DNA of 64,000 bases from Filimonas effusa. Lineage in GTDB: Bacteria > Bacteroidota > Bacteroidia > Chitinophagales > Chitinophagaceae. Positions 17,652 through 27,312 of this stretch are shown in pieces (within the stretch, counting starts at the first letter, position 1; every line of letters begins with the position of its first letter). The notes below the pieces were generated by a model. It searched no databases. It had not been told where the DNA came from and was given only the letters and a program-made list of their open reading frames with translations. The DNA is taken from contig NZ_SDHZ01000001.1 in the NCBI RefSeq assembly GCF_004118675.1, positions 2,604,001-2,668,000 of the forward strand. The letters are read 5' to 3'. Made by a program: the position numbers and the translations under genes.

Positions 17652-18602
17652 ATGAAAACTAAAATAACGATATCCCTTTCTGTGATAGTGATGATGGCAT
17701 TGATTTCCTGTTCAGGGGAAAACAAAAAAGATGACACTGTAAGTAAAAATAATACTACTTCTAAAAAAGCGGTCATCGATATGGTGGTTGGTATCGCCAG
17801 GATTGAGCCCGAAAAAGGCTTATTGAATATTTACGCCAACGCCAGTGGGCGCATTTCTAAAATTATCGCTTCTGAAAACCAGTCCGTAAGTAAAGGAAGC
17901 GACCTGGCTTTGCTGGATAACCAGACGGATAACGCTCTACTTTCCATTGAACAAAGCAAAGCCCCGGCGCAAGAGGCGGCAATTCTGTCTGCGCAGCAAA
18001 ATGCGAAAGCACTGCTTAGCGACCTTGAAAAGGCACAAAGAGATGTAGCGTTAAATGAACAGTTATTCAACAGTAAAGCGATCACTGAACAGGCTCTTAA
18101 CGACAGTAAATCTAAAGTAATCCGGCTTCAATACGATTATCAGAAACTGATGGCGGACATCGTACAGCAGCAGCGTAAAGTGCAGGAAATTGATGCCAGT
18201 ATAAAATACAGGAAAGCCATTTTATCAGACAGGCAAATCAGATCTGCTTTTCCCGGAACGGTACTGCAATGGGATGTACACGAAGGCGATTATGTAACAC
18301 CGGGTCAAAAGCTAGGGCAGTTTGCGCCCGATGGTCCGCTGATAGCGGTAACAGAAGTCGATGAACTTTTTTCAGATAAAGTAGCAAAAGGAATGAAGGC
18401 CGAAATATTCTCCCAAATGAACGGGCAAAAACTGGGAACCGGAACGGTGATTTACATCGCCGGGTTTCTGAAGAAAAAATCACTCTTTTCCGATGAAAAT
18501 ACGGTAGAAGACAGACGTGTGCGGGAAGTGAAAGTACTGCTCGATATCGACGCCAGGGTTACCATCAATAATAAAATGGATTGCAAAATCTACCTCAAGT
18601 AA
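17652..18602 (+). CDS. Periplasmic adaptor lipoprotein (HlyD/DevB-like)
   Basis: The 316-residue protein starts with a lipoprotein signal whose lipobox ends ALISC at C20. A biotinyl-lipoyl-like half motif (GRISKIIASENQSVSKG, residues about 60-77) is followed by a long alpha-helical hairpin rich in Ala, Gln and Lys, then the second half motif (FPGTVLQWDVHEGDYVTPG) and a beta-barrel end. Adaptors of this type link an inner-membrane pump to TolC. It lies 18 bases after the ATPase gene, and the permease start directly follows its stop. Confidence 0.88.
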   Translation: MKTKITISLSVIVMMALISCSGENKKDDTVSKNNTTSKKAVIDMVVGIARIEPEKGLLNIYANASGRISKIIASENQSVSKGSDLALLDNQTDNALLSIEQSKAPAQEAAILSAQQNAKALLSDLEKAQRDVALNEQLFNSKAITEQALNDSKSKVIRLQYDYQKLMADIVQQQRKVQEIDASIKYRKAILSDRQIRSAFPGTVLQWDVHEGDYVTPGQKLGQFAPDGPLIAVTEVDELFSDKVAKGMKAEIFSQMNGQKLGTGTVIYIAGFLKKKSLFSDENTVEDRRVREVKVLLDIDARVTINNKMDCKIYLK

Positions 18603-19739
18603 ATGACTATGTGGAATACAGCATTGCGTTTTATGACGTACGATAAAGCCAAGCTCATCGGAATTTTATGTGGTATTGTTATTTCTATTTTCCTGATTGG
18701 CGCACAACTGGGTATACTGAATAATATCCTTGATATGAGCCTGGGTATCGTAAAGGGTAACAAAGAATATATTTATGCCGTTGATAAAAAAAGTACCTCC
18801 TCGACCTCGCTCCTGAATGTAGACAAGCGGGTGGGCAATGAACTGCAATCGATTCCCGGCGTAGACAAAGTTTACCCGGTGATTGTAGCGGGAGGCACTA
18901 CCAAATCCAAATCCGGCGGTTCGGCAATGGCACAGATCATTGGCGTTCAGTATCCTGAGATGGCAGGCGCTCCCGCCTTTTATACACCTGAAACAGTTTT
19001 AAGCAATCTGCAAAATGAGGGAGCCGTAATTATCGATGCGGGTGATGTGGAAAATATGGAAGGCATTAAAACAGGCGAACATTTCTCGATCAACGACAAG
19101 CGGGTTTTCGTGAGCGGAATGTCTGTGAATAATGCAGGATTAGGACAATACAATATCATCACCACTGTTGAACGGGCAAGGCTACTTAGCGGTTTTAGCA
19201 ACAATAGTGTGAGCGCCTTTCTAATTAAAAGCACCTTTACAGACAGTACCAGGATCAGAGCAGTCGTGAACGAAATCAACAAAGCTATACCCTCGGTAAA
19301 AGCTTACACGGGCCAGGAGTTTTCAGATGTTTCTATTGAATATGTAAAAACTGCAAGCGGCATTGTAGCTAATTTCTACCTGATGATTGGCTTCTCACTG
19401 CTTACCGGAATTATCATTGTCGGTTTAACAATGTTCTCTTCTGTAAACGACCATATCCGCGACTATGGCACCATCAAAGCGATTGGCGGAAGTAACTTCC
19501 TTATTGCAAAGCTCATCATCAGGCAGGCCATGATTTATGCTGCGATGGGATTTTTAACCTCTTTGGGTTTGCTTTACGGATTGCAGGCCGCAATGGCAGC
19601 AGTGAACCAGGTTATTGTTTATTCGCCATCGTTGCTGGTTGGGCTGTTTCTCGTAACGCTTGCCATCAGCCTGATCGGGAATATTTTTTCGATGCGAAAG
19701 ATATTCAAACTGGAGCCGGTACAGATTTTCAGAATGTAA
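18603..19739 (+). CDS. ABC transporter permease (FtsX/MacB/DevC-like)
   Basis: The 378-residue permease has one membrane helix near residues 18-40, a periplasmic domain of about 200 residues, and three helices between about 245 and 370, the FtsX/MacB topology. The C-terminal cluster contains GTIKAIGGSNFLIAKLII, the coupling segment that contacts the ATPase. It begins at an ATG directly after the adaptor stop; a second in-frame ATG two codons later is possible. With its neighbours it forms a complete tripartite exporter. Confidence 0.88.
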   Translation: MTMWNTALRFMTYDKAKLIGILCGIVISIFLIGAQLGILNNILDMSLGIVKGNKEYIYAVDKKSTSSTSLLNVDKRVGNELQSIPGVDKVYPVIVAGGTTKSKSGGSAMAQIIGVQYPEMAGAPAFYTPETVLSNLQNEGAVIIDAGDVENMEGIKTGEHFSINDKRVFVSGMSVNNAGLGQYNIITTVERARLLSGFSNNSVSAFLIKSTFTDSTRIRAVVNEINKAIPSVKAYTGQEFSDVSIEYVKTASGIVANFYLMIGFSLLTGIIIVGLTMFSSVNDHIRDYGTIKAIGGSNFLIAKLIIRQAMIYAAMGFLTSLGLLYGLQAAMAAVNQVIVYSPSLLVGLFLVTLAISLIGNIFSMRKIFKLEPVQIFRM

Positions 19740-21083
19740 ATGATTCATCCGATGAAACAAAGAATTTTTATACTAATCGGAATGCTGCTGGCAATAGCCT
19801 CACATTCACAAACCTTGCCGCCAAAGCAATTGTCGCTGGCACAGGCAATGCAGACAGCCATTGAAAAGCGCTACGATATCCAGGCAAATAAACTGGACGT
19901 AGACATTGCTGTCAATAAAATTGGCAAAGCCAAAAACGAATGGCTGCCTACCATTAAAGCAGATGGAGAAGTACGCTACAATGCCCAATTGCAAACGATG
20001 ATACTGGACGGTTTTAATAATAATGGCGGTAAAGAAAGGATTGAAGTAGGTACCACCAATTTTACTACACTCAGTATGGACCTTTCGCAAAATATCTACA
20101 AACCGGGGTTAAAAGCGGATATCCATATCGCCGAAGTTGAAAAAAAAGCGGAGCAGGAAAAGGCCACCGAAAAGGAAAACACCATAAGGATGCAAGTTGC
20201 AGAAGCTTATCTGAATGTGCTACTGAAACAGCAACAACTGTTATTGATTAAAGAAAATACGCAGCGTTACAAGGAATATCTTGATGTCGCTTCAGAAAGA
20301 AAACGCCTGGGAACCATCCTGGAAACTGATCTGTTAAAAGCGCAAACCGACCTTGAAAACGCGAAGCTGACGGAAAAAGAAAGCGCCCAGAATTATGAGT
20401 TATCGATGAATGCACTGAGGCACCAGATGAATATGAAAGATGATATCCCATTGGCATTGACAGACTCGCTAGCAATTTTAATAAGTACGCATCAACAAGC
20501 CGAATACCCAACTAGTATGCAGGAACGGCCAGAATTAAAACAACTTGTATTCTTAAAAGAAGCGAACGACCTTAAAATAAAAAAAGAAAGTTATAAATGG
20601 ACACCCACCCTATCGTTAACCGGCAATTATACTACGCTTTACCAGGCGGCAGATTTTAAATATACAGCCTCACTGTGGACACCTTATAATTACATTGGAG
20701 TAAAAGCCAGTTTGCCTATTACCGAATTATTAAGAACAAACACTAATAAAAAAGAGTTTCAGCTCAAAGCCTCGCAGCTTGACATGCAGTATAAGCAGAA
20801 ACAGCAGGATTTGAACTACGAGGTATCCAGAAACCAAACCGAGTTATGGAATGCTGCCGATAATATTCAGTTAGCAGAAAAGAGTTTAGCATTGTCACGC
20901 ACCTTGCACCAAAACCAGTTAAACAACTACAAGCATGGAACGGTTACGTACAGCTCCATTCTCGATGCAGCAGCCACTATCAATACGGCTGAGCAGAACT
21001 ATATAAAAGCTGTTTACAATTATCTCCTGGCTTATTATAATTTCAAAAAGCTAAGTGGATTTGAGGTTTCAAATCACCATTAA
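19740..21083 (+). CDS. TolC-family outer-membrane efflux channel
   Basis: The 447-residue protein has a signal sequence (residues 5-25), then two repeated halves of long Gln/Lys/Asn-rich helices typical of OEP/TolC proteins. Each half carries the family pattern A-x-x-Y-L-N-V-L and A-A-x-N-I-x-L-A-E-K-S. It provides the outer-membrane duct for the ABC exporter, and possibly for the MFS pump. Its first ATG directly follows the permease stop; the ATG at 19752 fits the signal peptide equally well. Confidence 0.88.
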   Translation: MIHPMKQRIFILIGMLLAIASHSQTLPPKQLSLAQAMQTAIEKRYDIQANKLDVDIAVNKIGKAKNEWLPTIKADGEVRYNAQLQTMILDGFNNNGGKERIEVGTTNFTTLSMDLSQNIYKPGLKADIHIAEVEKKAEQEKATEKENTIRMQVAEAYLNVLLKQQQLLLIKENTQRYKEYLDVASERKRLGTILETDLLKAQTDLENAKLTEKESAQNYELSMNALRHQMNMKDDIPLALTDSLAILISTHQQAEYPTSMQERPELKQLVFLKEANDLKIKKESYKWTPTLSLTGNYTTLYQAADFKYTASLWTPYNYIGVKASLPITELLRTNTNKKEFQLKASQLDMQYKQKQQDLNYEVSRNQTELWNAADNIQLAEKSLALSRTLHQNQLNNYKHGTVTYSSILDAAATINTAEQNYIKAVYNYLLAYYNFKKLSGFEVSNHH

Positions 21084-21096
21084 CAAACAAGAATAC

Positions 21097-22479
21097 ATGA
21101 AAGAAAATATTCGACTATGGAGCATTTTAGCCGTGGTAATGGTTGCCGATATGCTTGATATGCTGGACGCTACTATTACCAATATCGCTGCTCCTATGAT
21201 AGCCAAAACACTTGGTGGCGGCCAGGAACTGATGCAATGGCTGGGCGCAGGTTATGCATTGACAATGGGCGTATTGTTGGTGGTAGGCGGCAGGTTGGGT
21301 GATAAATATGGCCAGCGAAAATTATTCCTAATTGGCATGGCGGGTTTTACGCTGGCTTCACTTGCTTGCGGGATAGCGGTATCGCCCGAAATGATCATCA
21401 TTGCCAGATTGGTTCAGGGCGCTCTTGGTGCCTTACTTATTCCCCAGGGAATGGCTATTATGGCCGCGCATTTTCCAAGGGAGATGATGACCAAAGCGTT
21501 TTCTGTTTTTGGTCCCGTTTTGAGCATCGCAACTATTTGCGGGCCTATTCTCGCCGGGTTGCTTATTCGTGCCGATATCTTTCACAGTGGCTGGCGCTCT
21601 ATCTTTCTCATCAATATTGTGATTGGCACATTGGGCTTTATAGCGGCGTATAAAATTCTTCCGAAGGACACCGGCAATAAAACGGTCACTATTGACGGTA
21701 CTGGTTCGGTTTTATTAGGCGGAATGATGCTTTCTTTACTTTATGGCATCATCGAAGGCTCTGCTAACAACTGGCAAACAAGGTCTATCTTAATTATCAT
21801 ATCAGGCATAGTGCTGTTGCTACTTTTTATCTGGAGACAGATGAAAGCAAGCAACCCCATCATCCAACCAACGCTGTTCAAGAACAGGGGATTTTCTGCC
21901 GGACTATTTCTCGGATTTTTCTTCTTTGGCATAGTAGCTGGTCTTGCATACCTCATTTCGCTTTTCCTGCAATTGGGCTTAGGTGCTACGCCATTTGATG
22001 CATCAATGGAAATGGTTCCGCTATCAATTGGCATCATCGCTTCCTCTCTCATAACACCACCACTCATCAAAAAAACAGGACGAAATATTATTGGCATTGG
22101 CCTAACCATTATTCTAACCGGGCTCGGTATTATGTTTTATCAATTGACCCTTGCTGTCAACAATCCGTGGGCATTTGCTCCCGCGATCTTTTTAATGGGC
22201 AGCGGAATGGGGTTCTGCTTCGGGACACTGTTCGATTTTACCATTGGCGATATCGACCCCGAAGAAGCAGGCAGCGCCAGCGGTTCACTGAGTGCAGTAC
22301 AGCAGCTTTCCAGCAGTATTGGCGCCGCTGTCATTACCTCTGTTTTCTTTATTGTACAACGGTCGGCTGCAATTAATGCTGCGATGGGTTACAGTTTCAT
22401 GGCCATTGCGGCTGCTATTATTTTATGCATTGCATTGGTGCGTTTGCTACCAGTTAAGGCAGGGAATGCATCGCATTAA
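21097..22479 (+). CDS. DHA2-family MFS exporter (EmrB/QacA type)
   Basis: About 460 residues with some fourteen hydrophobic segments, the DHA2 topology. MLDATITNIAAPMIAKTLGG in helix 1 matches the family motif D1 (L-D-x-T-V-x-N-V-A-L-P), and the loop GGRLGDKYGQRK is motif A. The start at 21097 (MKENIRLW) is chosen because the earlier ATG at 21055 lies within tolC. The gene is 13 bases after tolC, so it joins the efflux operon. It may use the same TolC channel; the substrate is unknown. Confidence 0.87.
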   Translation: MKENIRLWSILAVVMVADMLDMLDATITNIAAPMIAKTLGGGQELMQWLGAGYALTMGVLLVVGGRLGDKYGQRKLFLIGMAGFTLASLACGIAVSPEMIIIARLVQGALGALLIPQGMAIMAAHFPREMMTKAFSVFGPVLSIATICGPILAGLLIRADIFHSGWRSIFLINIVIGTLGFIAAYKILPKDTGNKTVTIDGTGSVLLGGMMLSLLYGIIEGSANNWQTRSILIIISGIVLLLLFIWRQMKASNPIIQPTLFKNRGFSAGLFLGFFFFGIVAGLAYLISLFLQLGLGATPFDASMEMVPLSIGIIASSLITPPLIKKTGRNIIGIGLTIILTGLGIMFYQLTLAVNNPWAFAPAIFLMGSGMGFCFGTLFDFTIGDIDPEEAGSASGSLSAVQQLSSSIGAAVITSVFFIVQRSAAINAAMGYSFMAIAAAIILCIALVRLLPVKAGNASH

Positions 22480-22811
22480 AGCAATTTTTCTTTTTTGAAC
22501 AGGAATGAAAGCAAGTCAGTACGGAAGAAAAAGTTACAATCGATGGTATCTCGCTTCGACGGTCTTTTCTTCTATTTTGAAGACATAGAAGGCAATATCC
22601 TGGAAACAGCCTATAACGTCTTTATCCCTCTGGACTAAAAGAATAATGCTGTAAGGAATAAAGCCATTGACAATTTTTAGGCGATAGCTACTAAATATTC
22701 TTCAATATTGTATAATTAGGAGCTTTGCTTAAGTTTCATCTTATCTCCTTCCCAAAATCAATTCCATGAAAAATCTAGCAACATGCAAACTCATTACAAG
22801 AACGATTTATG
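22480..22811. other. Spacer between efflux operon and HExxH module
   Basis: Apart from the short remnant-like frame at 22543-22638, I see no gene, strong hairpin or repeat. This is the region where the rightward efflux operon and leftward two-gene module converge, so at least one terminator is expected, but none is obvious. Confidence 0.4.
22543..22638 (+). pseudogene. Possible C-terminal remnant of a VOC/glyoxalase-like protein
   Basis: A 31-codon frame contains FFYFEDIEGNILE, resembling the C-terminal strand of glyoxalase/bleomycin-resistance (VOC) proteins, F-x-F-x-D-P-D-G-N-x-x-E. Nothing upstream in frame continues the fold. It may be a decayed gene end or chance. Confidence 0.25.
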
Positions 22812-23642
22812 CTATTCCAATTGCTTAGCATACCCACAGTTACTGACTAATTTCGAAAAATAATCTATTATTATTTTTTGAGCGTTAGGCGGAATTTTCT
22901 TTATAAATGGATTTTTTGAAGCAAATTCGGTATCCACCATTACGGAAAATGAAAACAAGTCCACAAAAACCTCTACAAGATCACCTTTCCATGTAGGATT
23001 GATTACTTTATTCAATTCAATAAAAGATCCGGGAACCTTATTAGGATCACCCGTAATATTATACGTAAACAAATGACCTATTTCGTGGAGAAATATATAT
23101 TCAGGGCTGGACTTCTCTTTAGGCTTATAAGAAGCAATGCTATTCAGATGAGGATAGTACGCTCCATTTAAATCAGCGCGTTGATAAGGTATATAATAAA
23201 TTCGTAGCTGCCTGTACTCACGATTTAATAGAAAACTGGAAGGCATCCCGAAGTTTTCAAGAGTGCGTATTAACTTCGTGGTAGTTGTTTTCTTTAATAG
23301 GGCTGAGTTTGAGGGCTCAAAAGCTTTAACATAATCTAATGCAGTAGCGAGAAGTTTCTCCTGCTTCTTAAAATTTGGCTCTGTTACATAGTGATATAGA
23401 AAATGTCCTACGAAACAGCCTAATGCATATTTTGGGCCTACCATACAATAGTGGCTTAAATGGGAGCACTTTTCCCTTTCAAGAAGATGGTCAAGTATTG
23501 ACTCAGCAAACAATTCATTTGTTTGCTTTCGTTCTATTCGCTTAATCAAATAGTGAATAATTTCAACCTTAGATTCTACAGATGGATCTGATAGTTTATT
23601 TATTATATTATTAGCCATATTCACAATATTGTTTCTTCCCAT
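22812..23642 (-). CDS. Unknown protein with HExxH zinc-peptidase motif
   Basis: I do not recognise the family. The protein has about 276 residues from the ATG at 23642. A reading frame reaching 23693 exists, but only from a TTG inside the previous gene, so the ATG is preferred. It is mainly helical, with a Lys-rich first half. H186-E-I-G-H190 sits in a hydrophobic helix (YIFLHEIGHLF), and E224 with D228 in LVEVFVDLF is a good candidate for the third-ligand helix, as in gluzincins. There is no signal peptide or membrane span, so it is probably cytoplasmic. The gene lies 20 bases after the 258-residue gene, so the two are probably cotranscribed. Composition is A+T-richer than the neighbouring operons. 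Confidence 0.65.
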   Translation of the reverse strand: MGRNNIVNMANNIINKLSDPSVESKVEIIHYLIKRIERKQTNELFAESILDHLLEREKCSHLSHYCMVGPKYALGCFVGHFLYHYVTEPNFKKQEKLLATALDYVKAFEPSNSALLKKTTTTKLIRTLENFGMPSSFLLNREYRQLRIYYIPYQRADLNGAYYPHLNSIASYKPKEKSSPEYIFLHEIGHLFTYNITGDPNKVPGSFIELNKVINPTWKGDLVEVFVDLFSFSVMVDTEFASKNPFIKKIPPNAQKIIIDYFSKLVSNCGYAKQLE

Positions 23643-23662
23643 ATTACATATATGAGTGATGG

Positions 23663-24439
23663 TTATTCCCAAAGTCCCTGAGGCCTTCTCCAAATTAATC
23701 CCTCAAAGGATTTATTACTTTCAATTTTAGCAATCAAGTCTGTTTTTGATTTTGTTGGCAATTTTTCCTTTTTTATCAATGCATATATTTTTCTTTTGGA
23801 AACATCGTTAATTTGTACTTTTCCTATTGATAAATCTTTTTTCACTTCTGAAATTGTCATAGAGAAGGAGCTTTTCCGTGATTGCAGTGTAATCTGGGTG
23901 ATCAATCCTATACGAATTGAACTATGAGAACATTGTTTTATGGCAATCAACTGCCCTTCCTCTGGAAGTAGATCTTGCACGGCCTCATCTTCGCGCTTTA
24001 TTCTTTCTTCACATTCTCTTTCCTGACGTATTTGTTGTCGACGAATTGTTTTTTCACTTATAAATGGCCTATCAACAACTTGAATATTATCATTCTTTAT
24101 AAACCAAGCGAGAAAATTCCAGATGTAATTATAATGCACCTCTTCCTCCCTATTGTACAATCTAAAATCATCATCATCACGATAACTACCTGATCCCAGA
24201 TAAAATGAAAAGTATTCTTTTTCATATCGAAAATGATCAGAAAATGATTTATTGAGATCATATTCTTTATCCGAGCCTTCTTTTAGCTTTATATTTATAT
24301 AAACCCGACAATACCGCTTGCCAAAAACATCTTTAATTTCGTTTTTTACTTCCACCTCAGAAATATCTTCCTTAAACTGCCTTATTATGGTTATGTAAGT
24401 GCTAAGCTTGTAAAAATTATCGGAAAACTGTTGATACAT
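23663..24439 (-). CDS. Unknown partner of the HExxH protein, possible SAP-like C terminus
   Basis: The 258-residue soluble protein has no family I can name. Residues about 1-130 are mixed strands and helices with an acidic DDDD segment. Residues about 130-165 form a strongly charged helix, Arg/Glu-rich. The C terminus, about 220-250, reads IYALIKKEKLPTKSKTDLIAKI, which I note only as SAP-like (helix-loop-helix with L-x-T-x-x-K-x-x-L-I), a DNA-binding type. It is the first gene of a leftward pair whose second gene encodes an HExxH protein. The A+T-rich pair, with no metabolic partner nearby, fits an acquired module. Confidence 0.6.
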   Translation of the reverse strand: MYQQFSDNFYKLSTYITIIRQFKEDISEVEVKNEIKDVFGKRYCRVYINIKLKEGSDKEYDLNKSFSDHFRYEKEYFSFYLGSGSYRDDDDFRLYNREEEVHYNYIWNFLAWFIKNDNIQVVDRPFISEKTIRRQQIRQERECEERIKREDEAVQDLLPEEGQLIAIKQCSHSSIRIGLITQITLQSRKSSFSMTISEVKKDLSIGKVQINDVSKRKIYALIKKEKLPTKSKTDLIAKIESNKSFEGLIWRRPQGLWE

Positions 24440-24815
24440 GTTTTTTTTTACTGTAAGTTAGTTCAAATTTGAATGAACCAGAGAGCCTGTTTTATGCAGC
24501 AACTGCCTACACAATGGGACAACGGTACAGCAAAAGGAAAGATTATACAGAATCCCCACCTATTCCATCAGGTCGGCCGCAAACATCAAGATGACCTATT
24601 TCTCACCATAATCTCGTTCTTCAATCAGGACTAGATAGTGAGACTATTTCGGTAATCAGAAAGTTCATTGCCATCCTCAGGTCATTGTAAGCTGTCTCCC
24701 CCGTTAGCAAGGAAGCAATTACCTTACAGCGAATTTATTAATCAATTCGTTCGTATTTAGCCTTAAAGCAACTATTACATATTAATACCCCAACCGATTA
24801 CCCATTTCTCAAAAC
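24440..24815. other. Spacer between divergent genes
   Basis: This 376-base region separates the leftward two-gene module from the rightward secreted-protein gene, so it should carry both promoters. I see no strong hairpin, repeat or gene. Short plus-strand frames around 24490-24630 have no recognisable content. Confidence 0.4.
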
Positions 24816-25406
24816 ATGCAAGCAAAATATTTTTTCCTGCTTCTACTTTTTTTATATACCACTAAAGCCCAGTCATTTCACCGGAACAATAATGAAACTG
24901 CAGAGGCTTTCGTCAAAAGAATAACAAACCGGGAGTACTTGCCCCACCCGGTTATAGAAACTGCCGAATGGGACTCGACAAGGAAAGTCATTATCTATTT
25001 TGTAGAGGACAGTGAAGAAGAATCTGTCACCGGCTACCTGCTTATTCCCGGAACAAACCGGCAATACAGACGTGTATTAATAGATACCATTCAGCCTGAC
25101 GACGGTAGATCTGTCATTGAATCGGTATTATTTGCGAACGCTGACAAAGACAAACAACGTGAAATAGTCATTATGATCAAATGGCCGCAACGCCGTAGAG
25201 GCGCTCATATCGACGGCGACTTTTACGATACGCAGGTATATGATGTGCCGGATCTCAATAACCCGCCCGCAAAACTTAGTTTTTATAAAGAAATAAGCGA
25301 TAAGCTAGACGGAGGGTTTGAAGGCGAAACTAAAACCGGCAGCCACAAGGCTAAATATAAAACAGTCTCTTCTGTGAGAGCAGCATTGAAGAAAATGGGG
25401 TATTAA
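24816..25406 (+). CDS. Secreted protein of unknown function
   Basis: The 196-residue protein starts with a clear signal peptide (about residues 1-18, ending T-K-A-Q-S). The mature part is hydrophilic: an N-terminal ETAEAFVKRIT helix, then alternating strands, and QREIVIMIKWPQRRRG in the middle. No enzyme motif or lipobox is visible. It resembles small periplasmic or secreted proteins of unknown role in Bacteroidota. It stands alone, 200 bases before the DUF2809 gene. Confidence 0.65.
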   Translation: MQAKYFFLLLLFLYTTKAQSFHRNNNETAEAFVKRITNREYLPHPVIETAEWDSTRKVIIYFVEDSEEESVTGYLLIPGTNRQYRRVLIDTIQPDDGRSVIESVLFANADKDKQREIVIMIKWPQRRRGAHIDGDFYDTQVYDVPDLNNPPAKLSFYKEISDKLDGGFEGETKTGSHKAKYKTVSSVRAALKKMGY

Positions 25407-25605
25407 CAACTGCCACCCCAATCCACCTACTTGTCGATAAGCATAGTGATCGCAACGGCGGAATACAATTACATTTCGGGAATTTAAAAAAACATCTATG
25501 GTATTGACATAACAAAGATGCCAGCTTCGCCACCCGATATTTTTATTTCACAAACCTTGGATGTTCCAAGACTTTCGCCTTAACTTTGCAAAACAAAGCG
25601 CTTTC

Positions 25606-26016
25606 ATGAACAAGATATTTCGTTTTAACATCCGTTACTTTCTTCTGGCCATCCTCCTGCTGGCCATAGAGATCTATATAGGCGCCTGTTTACATGACGA
25701 CTTCATCAGACCCTATGTTGGCGATTATCTTGTCGTTATGCTGCTGTATTGTATGCTCATGAGCATTGTAACACTTCCTGTATTGCCTGCTGCCATCGGC
25801 GTCCTCCTGTTCTCCTACCTCATCGAGGGACTTCAGTACTGGGGCATGGCCGATAAACTGGGATTCACGGAACCGGGTATCATGCGAACCATACTGGGCA
25901 GCTATTTCACCTGGACCGACATCTGGGCCTACACTCTCGGTGTAGCTACCATCATAACACTTGAATATCTATTTCGTAAAAAACGCAGCCATGATGCAGT
26001 CACCCACTCTATATAA
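25606..26016 (+). CDS. DUF2809 membrane protein
   Basis: A small membrane protein of about 136 residues with four hydrophobic segments. The pattern FIRPYVGDYLVVMLLY after helix 1 and FTWTDIWAYTLGV near the C terminus match DUF2809 from memory. I place the start at 25606 (MNKIFRF), because the residues before it from 25561 are not family-like. The function is unknown; conserved Arg-Pro-x-x-Gly-Asp faces suggest a small integral protein. The next gene begins nine bases after its stop. Confidence 0.75.
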   Translation: MNKIFRFNIRYFLLAILLLAIEIYIGACLHDDFIRPYVGDYLVVMLLYCMLMSIVTLPVLPAAIGVLLFSYLIEGLQYWGMADKLGFTEPGIMRTILGSYFTWTDIWAYTLGVATIITLEYLFRKKRSHDAVTHSI

Positions 26017-26025
26017 CTCCGGTAT

Positions 26026-26787
26026 ATGAACCAGCCATTCGTTTCACACGATTCCATCGTGCGTAAGATCTGGGGTAATGAAGACACAGTGCTCCTGATC
26101 TTCGCCGGCGCAGCCGCAGAATTTGCATTAAACAAAGCGGTCGACTGGCTGTATTTCACAGGCCGCTTACCATCCGATCCCCTTGGGCGACTCTTTTCCA
26201 CTGTACAATATGCCCAGCAAATCGTATTTGCGGATACCCTACAAGCGCATGCAGCCATCGATCGTATCGCAGCTATCCATAACGATGTAGAAGCTGCAAG
26301 GAATAGCCGTATCCCAGATGTCGCCTACCTGGAGGTATTGTATATGCTCATAGATTACAGCATACGCTCTTATGAACTGATAGAACGGCCACTTACAAAA
26401 CAGGAGCATGCAGCTGTTTTCGATGTGTTCCACAGGGTAGGACAACGTATGCAGCTGGCATCCCTGCCTCCGGATCTTGCCAGCTGGCAACAGCACCGCC
26501 AATACCTGTTGGAAAACAACCTGCTGAAAAGTGATTTTACCAACGACCTCTATGCACAATACAAAAAACACCTGGGCCATTCCAGGTTTAAACTCCTTTT
26601 GCACGCGCAACAGATTTTAACGCCCAGCCAGGTGCGCCTCCTGCTGCCACTTCCTCGTTTTACTTTGCTTCGCCTAGCCTTACCATTTTATAAATTTGCC
26701 CGTTTCATCAAAGCAGACCAACTAATCAAACAAATCCTGCTTCCCCAAGCCTACAAAATGCAGATACGCGCATTACGCAAAAGGTAA
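26026..26787 (+). CDS. Oxygenase-like protein, DUF2236 / MpaB family
   Basis: The 253-residue, all-helical protein carries the family pattern of DUF2236 (MpaB and rubber-oxygenase relatives). AGAAAEFALNKAVDWLYFTG, SDPLGRLFSTV and YAQQIVF are near the N terminus, AIHNDVEAARNSRIPDVAYL follows, and IDYSIRSYELIER is in the middle. These proteins have a haem-binding helical fold, and some catalyse oxygenations. A substrate cannot be read from sequence. It follows the DUF2809 gene with a nine-base gap, so the two are probably cotranscribed. Confidence 0.78.
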   Translation: MNQPFVSHDSIVRKIWGNEDTVLLIFAGAAAEFALNKAVDWLYFTGRLPSDPLGRLFSTVQYAQQIVFADTLQAHAAIDRIAAIHNDVEAARNSRIPDVAYLEVLYMLIDYSIRSYELIERPLTKQEHAAVFDVFHRVGQRMQLASLPPDLASWQQHRQYLLENNLLKSDFTNDLYAQYKKHLGHSRFKLLLHAQQILTPSQVRLLLPLPRFTLLRLALPFYKFARFIKADQLIKQILLPQAYKMQIRALRKR

Positions 26788-26960
26788 AACAGGGCCGCAC
26801 ACCACTCTACAACTGGTTCAGTTTTTGCATAAAAGAGCAAAAACACACCCTATGTTCATCGAAAAATGGAAAGACACCGCTTCTGGAACGGACTATGGCA
26901 GCGGTTTACAGGTATGCATCGATAAAAAATAACTCCGCCTTAAACACCAAACAACATTTT

Positions 26961-27233
26961 ATGAGTTCATCCGATTTTGATAAACACTCCGAGGAATTAC
27001 AGGAAAAGGTAAGATTATCCCGTGAAGCATTTGAAATAGCCACACAACTTGGTATGAAACTAAGAACGCGTTTTCAGATCGCTGATTTGAACGTAGCTGC
27101 AACCATACAGCAGGAACTTGTCATTACCGGGCGTATCAAAAGCGAAACTGAGAGAGAAGAGATCATGCAATTTTTATATACGGAAATGCCTGGCTGGCAT
27201 ATAAATCTAAATTTAAGTTCGGTGCAGGAATAA
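26961..27233 (+). CDS. Small protein of unknown function
   Basis: About 90 residues from the ATG at 26961 (MSSSDFDKHSEELQ); an earlier in-frame ATG at 26895 would add a stretch that does not look like a protein start. The sequence is helical and charged, with a central LGMKLRTRFQIADLNVAATIQQEL segment. No signal peptide, membrane span or cysteine is seen. I do not recognise a family. It stands alone between the DUF2236 and DUF2071-like genes. Confidence 0.5.
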   Translation: MSSSDFDKHSEELQEKVRLSREAFEIATQLGMKLRTRFQIADLNVAATIQQELVITGRIKSETEREEIMQFLYTEMPGWHINLNLSSVQE

Positions 27234-27312
27234 ACATGCTACCTGTTCATCGTCGCCGCCAGCCAAGCATCCTTTTTCTGTGTACTTTAGTTAACTTAGT
27301 AGCAAACCACTT

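Noticed and set aside
23643-23693. Longer N terminus for the HExxH protein from a TTG
   Set aside because: It would overlap the preceding gene by 31 bases and use a weak start; the ATG at 23642 is better placed.
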